Part shown: positions 1-6,268 of the stretch, piece by piece
Layout of the letters: each line of letters opens with the position of its first letter
How positions within the stretch are numbered: the stretch's first letter is position 1
Source of the DNA: Rhodospirillaceae bacterium UBA3470
Lineage (GTDB): Bacteria > Pseudomonadota > Alphaproteobacteria > Rhodospirillales > Casp-alpha2
Reading direction: 5' to 3'
Length of the DNA: 6,268 nucleotides
Assembly (NCBI GenBank): GCA_002378125.1
Contig: DFRF01000097.1
Location: forward strand, 37,477-43,744
Translations under genes and position numbers: made by a program
The notes under the pieces: generated by a model
Seen by the model: only the letters and a program-made list of their open reading frames with translations
What the model was told of the DNA's origin: nothing
Databases searched by the model: none

Positions 1-972
1 CAAGATGGATCTTATCTTGCTGAGCTCCTCATTTCTAAAGGGTATGAGGTGCACGGTATAGTTCGGCGCACATCACTCTCAAATACTCACCGAATTGAAC
101 ACCTTCTCTATCCAAATGAGATGCAAGGCGACTCGATTTATTTGCACTTTGGCGACATAACCGATAGCAGCCGTCTCAATGATCTTATAAATCAGGTTGA
201 ACCAAACGAGGTCTACAACCTAGCCGCCCAAAGTCACGTTCAGATTTCCTTCGATGAACCTATTCACACGTCAGAAGTTGTCGCTCTTGGGGCACTCAAA
301 GTACTCGAAGCGGTCCGAAATATTGGTTCTTCTCATATCCGATTTTATCAGGCGACCACATCGGAAGTATACGGAAATGTGGAAGCCTCGCCCCAAGATG
401 AAAAAACACCTTTCCACCCAGACAACCCCTATGCCTGTGGTAAGGTTTTCGCTTTCCACCAGGTTCGCCTCTATAGAGAAGCCTATGGGCTTCACGCTTC
501 AAATGGAATCCTCTTCAATCACGAGAGTCCACGCCGTGGTGAAAATTTTGTAACGCGCAAAATTACACGTGGATTGGCTCGGATCATTGCAGGCAAGCAG
601 GATAAACTTCTTCTTGGCAATTTAGATGCCCGACGCGACTGGGGTCATGCGAAAGACTACGTTCAAGCCATGTGGATGATGCTGCAACAAGCTTCAGGCG
701 ATGATTATGTCATCGCAACGGGTAAGAGCTACAGCGTGAGGGATTACCTAGATATATCATTTGGGTCTCTTGGCCTGGATTGGTCAGATTATGTAGAGAT
801 AGATCAAAACCTGCTGCGACCAATCGATGTTAGTGAGTTTATCGGCGACTCCAAAAAAGCCCGCAACGCACTTGGTTGGGAGCCAAAAATTTCTCTTGAG
901 GATTTAGCGCGCGAGATGGTTGCAACAGATCTCGCTCACGAGGGCATCGACCCGGCGCAGTTTGGTTTTTAA
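1..972 (+). CDS. gmd: GDP-mannose 4,6-dehydratase, 5' end cut by the window
   Basis: This cytoplasmic short-chain dehydrogenase/reductase converts GDP-D-mannose to GDP-4-keto-6-deoxy-D-mannose, the precursor of GDP-fucose, GDP-rhamnose and GDP-perosamine. The frame is open from base 1 and begins QDGSYL, the end of the family's TGxxGQDGSYL nucleotide-binding loop, so only about a dozen N-terminal residues are missing; the GTG at 49 is an internal Val codon, not the start. Counting visible residues (323 in all), the dehydratase TSE motif is at 120-122 (Thr120, Glu122) and YxxxK at Tyr144/Lys148. Their spacing matches Thr155, Glu157, Tyr179 and Lys183 of the human enzyme. Further family signatures are AAQSHV, NHESPRR, RDWGHAKDYVQAMW and the C-terminal IGDSKKARNALGW. 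All catalytic residues are present. The next gene, about 100 bp downstream on the same strand, is a divergent paralog, which suggests a shared nucleotide-sugar pathway. A GDP-heptose substrate, as for DmhA/WcbK-type relatives, cannot be excluded by sequence alone. Confidence 0.93.
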   Translation, partial: QDGSYLAELLISKGYEVHGIVRRTSLSNTHRIEHLLYPNEMQGDSIYLHFGDITDSSRLNDLINQVEPNEVYNLAAQSHVQISFDEPIHTSEVVALGALKVLEAVRNIGSSHIRFYQATTSEVYGNVEASPQDEKTPFHPDNPYACGKVFAFHQVRLYREAYGLHASNGILFNHESPRRGENFVTRKITRGLARIIAGKQDKLLLGNLDARRDWGHAKDYVQAMWMMLQQASGDDYVIATGKSYSVRDYLDISFGSLGLDWSDYVEIDQNLLRPIDVSEFIGDSKKARNALGWEPKISLEDLAREMVATDLAHEGIDPAQFGF

Positions 973-1073
973 AAAGGGCAACAATCAAAATCTTTATCGA
1001 TCTGAAAGAATGAGAAACAACGGGTATGCCAAAAACTCGATTTGGTTAACGGCTTTTGAAAATATCAAAAATC

Positions 1074-2042
1074 ATGAGTGAACGCGCCTTCATCACCGGT
1101 ATTCTTGGGCAAGACGGTTCCTATCTAAACGAGGCGCTCCTTGGGGATGGTATCGCTACTACAGGGAGTGATAGAAAATCAGTGTTCGACGGAAGGAGTG
1201 GCGAGTGTAAACAACCATTTGATATTACAAATTCGGGACAAGTAAGAGCCTGGATAGCAGACTGGAAACCAACACAAATTTATCATTTGGCTGCGGTTCA
1301 CGGTTCGTCAGAAGATTGCACCAAAGATGCAGCTGATTTCTTCGCCGGGTCTTTGCAAGTTCATGCTATCGGATTGGCCAATCTTTTGGAGGCAATGCAA
1401 GCTGAGGCTCCAGAAGCGAGATTGGTATTTGCCGCGTCATCACACGTCTTTGGCGCAGCTATTGAAAGCCCACAAGACGAGAATACTCCGATGACACCTA
1501 TCAGCCCCTATGGCATTTCCAAAGCGGCTGGAGTCGGTATCTGCGCGCACTACCGCAATCAATACGGTGTTCATGCATCTTCGGCTATTCTTTACAATCA
1601 CGAATCGCCCCGGCGCTCCGCCAGTTACGTGACGCAGAAAATTGTCCGAGCGGGTGTTGCCATCAAGCGAGGACGGCAGTGTCGGCTCGTTCTGGGCAAT
1701 TTAGGCGCACGGGTGGATTGGGCGCACGCAGTTGATCATATGCGCGCGCTTCGCCTGATTGCTAACGTATCCTCACCTGGGGATTTCATCGTTGCAAGTG
1801 GTCGACTAAGCTCAGTTCGAGATTTTGGCATCCATGTGTTCGATTGCCTCGGCCTTAATTTCGACGCTTACGTTGACGAGGACCCAACACTAATACGATC
1901 CATGGAGCCACCGATAGAGCTGGTTGGAAATTCCAAGAAGCTGAGGGATATGACGGGTTGGGAAACAAAGTTCAGCTTACAAGAGTTAGCCCGTGATATG
2001 GTGGAAGCAGAACTGGCCAGAATGCCTGCCAACAACCCATAG
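1074..2042 (+). CDS. GMD-like SDR nucleotide-sugar enzyme with altered active site
   Basis: A 322-residue extended SDR paralogous to the upstream gmd. Shared blocks are the N-terminal TGILGQDGSYL NAD(P)-binding loop, SPQDE, NHESPRR, a VTQKI/VTRKI block, LGNLGARVDWAHA, SSVRDF and the C-terminal GNSKKLRDMTGWE. Tyr146 and Lys150 of YxxxK (YGISK) are kept. The dehydratase triad TSE of GMD reads SSH here: Ser122 replaces Thr and His124 (codon 1443-1445) replaces the Glu that acts in the C5/C6 elimination. The region after HLAAVH also diverges from the AAQSHV block of GMD. C4 oxidation or reduction is therefore plausible, whereas ordinary 4,6-dehydration is doubtful. It may be a 4-ketoreductase, epimerase or GDP-sugar C4 dehydrogenase partner of Gmd; the substrate is unknown. 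The ATG at 1074 is chosen because it puts the Rossmann strand at the usual distance from the start. An in-frame TTG at 1056 would add six residues, and neither start has a good ribosome binding site. Confidence 0.82.
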   Translation: MSERAFITGILGQDGSYLNEALLGDGIATTGSDRKSVFDGRSGECKQPFDITNSGQVRAWIADWKPTQIYHLAAVHGSSEDCTKDAADFFAGSLQVHAIGLANLLEAMQAEAPEARLVFAASSHVFGAAIESPQDENTPMTPISPYGISKAAGVGICAHYRNQYGVHASSAILYNHESPRRSASYVTQKIVRAGVAIKRGRQCRLVLGNLGARVDWAHAVDHMRALRLIANVSSPGDFIVASGRLSSVRDFGIHVFDCLGLNFDAYVDEDPTLIRSMEPPIELVGNSKKLRDMTGWETKFSLQELARDMVEAELARMPANNP

Positions 2043-2472
2043 CATACATGCTGATATGTTTTGTCCTGTAAAATGAGCAGAGAAAAGTGGAGCACACTTA
2101 CTCGTGATGTAGCGGCTGATATGCTGGCCGCCTATTTACTATACATTCGAGCCCTAGCTGTACGCATTAGGAAGGCCAGCCTAGACCAATATGTTGGCGA
2201 CACATCCCACACATACTTTAAGTTCACTCCTGGATTCCTCACCAGCCCACTATGTGAACGAAGAAAGAGGACCGGCCCGGCCCCGCAGTCACAAAGGAAG
2301 CAACCTGAGGGCTGCCTCGGTAATCGCGAACGATGCAAACCGGTCATTACTAGGGCTAGCGCAGCAACTTCTCAGCAGTCCTTCGACGCTCAAAGTCAAC
2401 GACATTCCCATGTTTCCCATGTCGATCCGCGAGGTGCCACCTATGATCTACACGAATGGTTAATGTCCACCC
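2043..2472. other. Intergenic stretch, no convincing gene
   Basis: About 430 bp between the GMD-like gene and the transporter. The open frames here (for example TTG at 2061 to 2480 and ATG at 2191 to 2463 on the plus strand, and 2132-2347 on the minus strand) overlap each other, lack ribosome binding sites and translate to low-complexity-looking peptides with no family motif I recognise. A GC-rich patch lies near 2268-2285, and an 8-bp direct repeat TTCCCATG occurs at 2405-2412 and 2414-2421. A weak sigma70-like pair (CTGATA at 2116-2121, TATACA at 2140-2145, 18-bp spacer) could be a promoter for the transporter operon, but the match is poor. There is no hairpin followed by a T-run that would serve as a terminator for the upstream genes. 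The stretch may be a regulatory leader or the eroded remains of a lost gene. Confidence 0.5.
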
Positions 2473-3729
2473 ATGGCTGAGAACCATCGCAGCCTGGTGG
2501 CCTGGTGCTTTTACGACTGGGCCAACTCCGCCTTCCCGACGGTTCTGACCACCTTCGTATTCGCCGCCTACTTTACCAAAGGCGTGGCTGCCGATGAGGT
2601 AAGTGGCACCAGCCAATGGGGTGTCGCCATGAGCCTGTCGGCGCTTGCCGTCGCCGTATTTGGCCCAGTTCTAGGTGCTATCGCCGACAATACGGGTTGG
2701 CGCAAGCCATGGCTGGCGCTATTCACGCTGATTGCTGCCCTGGGTGCTACGATGCTGTGGACAGTAGAGCCAAACACAGCGTTCATTGTCCACGCCTTGT
2801 TTTGGATAGCACTCGCTAACTTCGCCTTTGAGATGGGCATGGTATTTTACAACGCCATGTTGCCCAACCTAGCACCTAAGGAAAAAATCGGCCGCTGGTC
2901 TGGCTGGGGATGGGGACTTGGCTACATGGGCGGCTTAACATGTCTGGGGATCACTCTGGTCGCTTTCGTGCAAGCTGATATTCCTTTATTCGGATTGGAT
3001 AAGTCCAAGGCGGAAGAATTGCGGGCTACAGGCCCCTTTGTCGCGGTCTGGATGGTGGTATTTGCCTTCCCACTTTTTTTATTTACCCCAGATAGTACCG
3101 CGACAGGAAAGCCCGTCGGCGCGGCAATTCGAGATGGTCTGACCGCTCTCTGGCAAACTTTCTATCAACTTCGTGAATATAAGGACGTAATACGGTTCCT
3201 ATTAGCACGCATGTTTTATACAGATGGACTTAATACGTTATTTGCTTTCGGTGGTATTTATGCCGCGGGCACGTTCGGACTGACCTTTGAGGAACTTATC
3301 ATCTTTGGCATCGCCATGAACGTAACAGCCGGACTGGGTGCCGTAGCTTTCGCCTGGTTGGACGACGAGGTAGGGCCAAAGCTCGTAATCCTAATCTCCA
3401 TAGCCGGCTTGTCGCTGCTGGGTGGTGCATTGCTCATAATAGAAAACCAGAATTTATTCTGGGTCTTCGGCCTGCCATTAGGATTGTTTGTGGGACCAGC
3501 TCAGTCAGCTAGCCGTTCGATGATGGCGCGCATGACACCTGAGACCATGCGGACGAAGTTTTTTGGTCTCTATGCCCTTTCAGGCAAAGCCACCGCGTTC
3601 CTTGGCCCCGCCTTCCTGGCCTGGACGACTCTCACTTTTGATAGCCAACGCGCAGGGATGGCCACAATACTCATTTTTTTTGGTCTTGGCTTTACTTTGT
3701 TGGTGAAGGTTCCCAGCGCTAAGTATTGA
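2473..3729 (+). CDS. UMF1-family MFS transporter (Atg22-like), substrate unknown
   Basis: A 418-residue inner-membrane major facilitator protein, full length for the UMF1 (Atg22-like) family, with a hydrophobicity pattern fitting about 12 transmembrane helices. Family hallmarks visible are YDWANSAF in the first helix (residues 14-21), the loop 2-3 motif GAIADNTGWRKPW (about 68-80), FYNAMLPNLAP (125-135), and GPAQSASRSMMARMTP (341-356) in the C-terminal half. A charged loop around residues 205-240 separates the two six-helix halves. Bacterial UMF1 substrates are largely undefined; yeast Atg22 exports amino acids from the vacuole. The start is ATG 2473, which places the YDWANSAF motif at the expected distance; an ATG at 2463 is out of frame. 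No strong ribosome binding site is seen. The SIS isomerase gene begins 31 bp after its stop on the same strand, so co-transcription is likely, but a functional link to the sugar genes is not shown. Confidence 0.9.
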   Translation: MAENHRSLVAWCFYDWANSAFPTVLTTFVFAAYFTKGVAADEVSGTSQWGVAMSLSALAVAVFGPVLGAIADNTGWRKPWLALFTLIAALGATMLWTVEPNTAFIVHALFWIALANFAFEMGMVFYNAMLPNLAPKEKIGRWSGWGWGLGYMGGLTCLGITLVAFVQADIPLFGLDKSKAEELRATGPFVAVWMVVFAFPLFLFTPDSTATGKPVGAAIRDGLTALWQTFYQLREYKDVIRFLLARMFYTDGLNTLFAFGGIYAAGTFGLTFEELIIFGIAMNVTAGLGAVAFAWLDDEVGPKLVILISIAGLSLLGGALLIIENQNLFWVFGLPLGLFVGPAQSASRSMMARMTPETMRTKFFGLYALSGKATAFLGPAFLAWTTLTFDSQRAGMATILIFFGLGFTLLVKVPSAKY

Positions 3730-3760
3730 TCTCATCAAAAACAGAGGCCATAGTCCGGCG

Positions 3761-4381
3761 ATGACATTTCCAAACCGAAGATTCGACAAAATATCTTTGT
3801 ATGCGGAGGCTTACTTTGAGCAGCTGTTGGCCGCAGGCAAAAACATTGATGGTCCATCAATGGATGCTGCGGGGAATATGCTTCAGAATGCATATGACCG
3901 AAATGCAACAGTCTACGTCTGTGGTAATGGCGGCTCCGCGTCGATCTCTAACCATCTTGTATGTGACCACATGAAAGGTGTCCAAACGGATACAAAAATA
4001 CGTCCACGCGTCATCTCCCTGTCATCTAACATTGAACTCATTACCGCCATAGCTAATGACATTTCTTATGACGATGTGTTTGTTTATCAACTTTCAACCA
4101 TGGCCCAATCCGGTGATGTATTATTAACCATTTCATCATCGGGAAATTCTGAAAATATTGTTCGTGCCGTAAAATGGGCAAATATCAACAACTGTTCAGT
4201 GATCTCAATGACAGGTTTCGATGGAGGCCGTTCATTGGAATTGGCGGACATTAATCTGCATGTCCAATCAGATAATTACGGCATTGTTGAGGATACACAC
4301 CAAAGCCTGATGCATATCCTAGCGCAGTACTTGCGCATGGAAAGCATGGATTCCAATTTGCTAGCTTCAAGGAAGTTCTGA
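3761..4381 (+). CDS. SIS-domain sugar-phosphate isomerase, GmhA-like
   Basis: A 206-residue cytoplasmic SIS-domain protein, close to the length of phosphoheptose isomerase GmhA (about 190-200), which converts sedoheptulose 7-phosphate to D-glycero-D-manno-heptose 7-phosphate, the first step toward ADP- or GDP-heptose. The substrate loops CGNGGSAS (54-61) and SSSGNSEN (125-132) and the C-terminal YGIVEDTHQSLMHIL block (173-187) are clear. Aligned by motif to E. coli GmhA, the metal-site residues His61/Glu65/Gln172/His180 become His65/Asp69/Glu177/His185, a conservative but distinct set. It is probably an isomerase of the GmhA type found in polysaccharide loci for GDP-heptose, although DiaA-like or other SIS roles are not excluded. 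A weak AGAGG (3743-3747) lies 13 nt before ATG 3761. The stop overlaps the start of the following pseudogene in a TGATG junction. Base usage looks more AT-rich than in the transporter before it, resembling gmd, which hints at a shared origin with the sugar genes. Confidence 0.85.
   Translation: MTFPNRRFDKISLYAEAYFEQLLAAGKNIDGPSMDAAGNMLQNAYDRNATVYVCGNGGSASISNHLVCDHMKGVQTDTKIRPRVISLSSNIELITAIANDISYDDVFVYQLSTMAQSGDVLLTISSSGNSENIVRAVKWANINNCSVISMTGFDGGRSLELADINLHVQSDNYGIVEDTHQSLMHILAQYLRMESMDSNLLASRKF
4369..4373 (+). promoter_or_regulatory. Shine-Dalgarno AAGGA for the flavoprotein pseudogene
   Basis: AAGGA inside the last codons of the SIS gene, 7 nt before ATG 4381. It is the best ribosome binding site in the window and fixes the original start of the flavoprotein gene. 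The TGATG stop/start overlap that follows suggests the two genes were, or still are, translationally coupled. Confidence 0.6.
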
Positions 4382-5063
4382 TGGCACATATCACCACAGT
4401 CGGAGAACTTCGAAAAGTTTACCGCAGTCCAAAGGGACGAGCGCTTTCCAAACAATTGAATCCCCTTGAAAAACATTCACGGCGATTTATCGAACTTTCC
4501 CCGTTTCTTGTTCTGTCAAGTGTTGGAGCCAACGGATTAGGCGATACCACACCACGAGGGGAAAAGCTGGATTTGTTCAAATTATAGATGAGCGAATCAT
4601 TGTCATTCCAGATCGCCCTGGAAACAACCGCCTTGATACCTTGACCAACATTCTGACTAACCCAGGCATTGGCGCCATCTTTTTTATTCCTGGCGTTAAT
4701 GAAACGTTACGTGTCAATGGATATGCCTAAATTCGCACAGATGCTGAATTATTGAAACGCTTCGCGGTTCATGGGAAACCGCCACTATCGTGCTTATTAT
4801 TCGGATCGATGAGGTCTATCTACATTGTGCTAAGGCGATCATGCGCTCCAGTCTCTGGTCATCTTCGGACCGAGCCAAAGAGCGGCCAATTACAACTCAT
4901 AGCGCAGATGATTAAAGATTAGTCTGGAGACGACTTTCCACTAGAGTCCGATGAGGATATGCAGTCCAGGTACGCAAAAGTCCTTTACCAAACGCCACCT
5001 TCTAATTGGAAAGCCGGACATTGCCCGGCTGCCATGAGGCGGCCTAATTTCCATTTCGACTAA
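4381..5063 (+). pseudogene. Decayed PPOX-type flavoprotein gene (MSMEG_1061-like)
   Basis: Remnant of a pyridoxamine-5'-phosphate-oxidase-like, FMN-binding flavoprotein of about 200-230 residues; family members are putative FMN oxidoreductases of uncertain substrate. From ATG 4381 the N-terminus matches well (ITTVGELRKVYRSP, KHSRRFIELSPFLVLSS, DTTPRGEK) but the frame closes at 4587. The family sequence resumes in another frame from about 4569 (GFVQIIDERIIVIPDRPGNN, RLDTL, then IPGVNETLRVNGYA). It meets a TAA at 4728-4730, continues to HGKPP, and changes frame again near 4779-4784 (TIVLIIRIDEVYLHCAKA, IMRSSLW). A third shift near 4887-4890 leads to LIAQMIKD, a TAG at 4920-4922, then SGDDFPLESDEDMQSRYAKV, with the frame open to TAA 5061-5063. 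Each shift fits a small indel, and both stops are one C-to-T change from a Gln codon (CAA, CAG). Three shifts plus two stops mean no full-length protein. A 68-residue N-terminal fragment could still be made but would lack most of the FMN-binding barrel. Confidence 0.88.
5012..5030 (-). terminator. Possible weak intrinsic terminator for purH
   Basis: A 6-bp inverted repeat AGCCGG/CCGGCT (5012-5017 and 5025-5030) with a 7-nt loop lies about 30 nt beyond the purH stop. On the minus strand it is followed only by a short T stretch (TTTCC), so it is a poor intrinsic terminator. It sits within the tail of the pseudogene and could be coincidental. Confidence 0.3.
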
Positions 5064-6268
5064 TGTCGAAAATGACGCATGCCTGTGAAGACCATAGCTA
5101 ACCCCTGCTCATCGGCAGCAGTAATAACTTCGTCATCCATAACTGAGCCACCCGGCTGGATGACTGCTGTGATACCTGCCTCAGCCGCAGCTAACAAACC
5201 ATCAGCAAACGGAAAAAATGCATCTGATGCCACAACCGAGCCTTTCGCCCAACTCACAGGATCGTTGGAAAGCCGTGCTCCATCCTCTGCCTTCCAAGCA
5301 GCAATCCTGGCTGCATTCACGCGACTCATTTGACCAGCCCCAACACCAACCGTCATTCCATCCTTACAATAAACGATAGCATTTGATTTGACGTGCTTGC
5401 TGACCGTAAAAGCAAATTTCAGATCAGCTATTTCTTGGTCAGTGGGCGCGCGTTTCGTGACCACTTTCATATTCTCAAGAATTCTATGATCTCTACTTTG
5501 AAGCAGATATCCGCCTGTCAATGACCTAACTGTCATTCCCGGGTTTCCCGCATCAGGCATAGCACCCGTTTCCAACACACGAAGGTTTTTCTTCGCCGCT
5601 AAAACAGCGGCAGCCTCCGGGGCTACTCCCGGCGCAATAATCACCTCGGCAAACAATTCAACGACCTCCTTTGCAGTCGCTTCATCAAGCGTGCGATTGA
5701 ACGCGATTATCCCACCAAAGGCACTTTCCTTATCACAGCTAAGCGCACGATTATAAGCAGTAACTAAGTCACCCGCGACTGCAACCCCGCAAGGGTTGGC
5801 GTGCTTGACGATGACGCAAGCTGATTGATCCTCGAATTCGGCTGCCAGCTCAAAGGCCGCGTCCGTGTCATTTAGGTTGTTAAAGCTTAGTTCCTTGCCT
5901 TGCAACTGCACTGCCGTAGCAACGCCGGGACGATTTTCTCCGCCAACATAAAACGCGGCTTCCTGATGCGGGTTTTCTCCATACCGCAAGGTTTGCTTAA
6001 GCTCGCCGGCCATCACAGTCCGCAATGGAAAGGTTTCACCCAACTGGTTCGCAAACCAAGTTGCAATAGCCGCGTCGTATGATGCCGTTCGCGCATAGGC
6101 TTTAGCTGCCAACTGAGCGCGAAATTCCTCAGTAGTCACCAAGTTATTCTTTTCTAATTCTTCTTGGACGCGAGGATAATCCGAGGGATCGACCACCACT
6201 GTAACAAAGGCGTGGTTTTTAGCGGCTGCTCGGATAAGGGCCGGGCCACCAATATCAATATTTTCGAT
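5060..6268 (-). CDS. purH: Bifunctional AICAR transformylase/IMP cyclohydrolase, 5' end cut by the window
   Basis: PurH catalyses the last two steps of de novo purine synthesis in the cytoplasm: formylation of AICAR with 10-formyl-tetrahydrofolate, then closure of FAICAR to IMP. The frame is open from the right edge (6268) to TAG at 5060-5062, giving 402 visible residues of a protein usually about 520-530 long, so roughly the first 125 residues of the cyclohydrolase domain lie outside. The visible part starts with the end of that domain (IENIDIGGPALIRAAAKNH), then the transformylase domain with LRYGENPHQ (about residues 94-102), the catalytic Lys-His pair in KHANPCG (155-161), ESAFGGIIAFN (181-191), KSNAIV (294-299), FFPFADGL and the typical C-terminus FTGMRHFRH. 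The GTG at 6199 is an internal Val codon, not the start. No lesions are seen. It is convergent with the flavoprotein pseudogene, whose tail it overlaps by a few bases, and is a core gene marking the end of the accessory sugar locus. Confidence 0.96.
   Translation of the reverse strand: MENIDIGGPALIRAAAKNHAFVTVVVDPSDYPRVQEELEKNNLVTTEEFRAQLAAKAYARTASYDAAIATWFANQLGETFPLRTVMAGELKQTLRYGENPHQEAAFYVGGENRPGVATAVQLQGKELSFNNLNDTDAAFELAAEFEDQSACVIVKHANPCGVAVAGDLVTAYNRALSCDKESAFGGIIAFNRTLDEATAKEVVELFAEVIIAPGVAPEAAAVLAAKKNLRVLETGAMPDAGNPGMTVRSLTGGYLLQSRDHRILENMKVVTKRAPTDQEIADLKFAFTVSKHVKSNAIVYCKDGMTVGVGAGQMSRVNAARIAAWKAEDGARLSNDPVSWAKGSVVASDAFFPFADGLLAAAEAGITAVIQPGGSVMDDEVITAADEQGLAMVFTGMRHFRH

Noticed and set aside
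965..975. T-run followed by A-run at the end of gmd, resembling a terminator
   Set aside because: It has no GC-rich stem before the T-run and it overlaps the stop codon; it is not an intrinsic terminator.
2405..2421. Direct repeat TTCCCATG, two copies one base apart
   Set aside because: Only 8 bp and two copies, with no link to an inverted repeat, attachment site or array; most likely chance.
2191..2463. Open frame of 90 codons on the plus strand before the transporter
   Set aside because: No family motif or ribosome binding site, and it competes with other open frames over the same bases. It could be an eroded fragment but I cannot support it.
2061..2480. Open frame of 139 codons on the plus strand from a TTG, running into the transporter gene
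   Set aside because: It has no ribosome binding site and a rare start, overlaps the transporter start out of frame, is rich in Ser/Arg/Gln as expected of random sequence, and has no recognisable motif.
2356..2840. Minus-strand open frames over the transporter start
   Set aside because: These are shadows of the well-supported transporter coding frame and carry no motif of their own.
5079..5333. Plus-strand open frame inside purH
   Set aside because: It is antisense to the conserved PurH C-terminus and its composition mirrors the real gene.

Overview
The window looks like the edge of a surface-polysaccharide (O-antigen or capsule) locus where it meets housekeeping genes of a Gram-negative bacterium. 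The style of the PurH and UMF1-transporter proteins suggests Pseudomonadota, most likely Alphaproteobacteria. That placement is inference from protein character, not a database result. There are four protein genes that read open across everything visible, one clearly decayed gene, no RNA genes, no CRISPR array and no recognisable insertion sequence.

Left part (1-2042, + strand): a GDP-mannose 4,6-dehydratase gene (gmd), cut by the window start, is followed by a second gene of the same fold. The two are paralogs sharing many motifs, but the second has lost the dehydratase glutamate (His in its place), so it probably acts on a related nucleotide sugar by a different reaction. About 430 bp with no convincing gene follow (2043-2472).

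Middle part (2473-4381, + strand): a 12-helix UMF1-family MFS transporter is followed 31 bp later by a GmhA-like SIS-domain sugar-phosphate isomerase. Its predicted metal-site residues are His/Asp/Glu/His instead of the His/Glu/Gln/His of classical GmhA. A GmhA-like isomerase near GMD-family genes is compatible with a GDP-heptose or 6-deoxyheptose branch. No kinase, phosphatase or nucleotidyltransferase is visible here to complete such a pathway.

Right part (4381-6268): the SIS stop codon overlaps (TGATG) the start of a pyridoxamine-5'-phosphate-oxidase-like flavoprotein gene of the MSMEG_1061 type. That gene is a pseudogene, with three frameshifts and two in-frame stops, although family motifs can be followed across all three frames to about 5063. 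Its tail meets, and by a few bases overlaps, the convergent purH gene on the minus strand. purH runs off the right edge and encodes the purine enzyme AICAR transformylase/IMP cyclohydrolase.

No wholly new system is visible. The points most worth following are the Glu-to-His GMD paralog, the variant SIS isomerase and the multi-lesion flavoprotein pseudogene.
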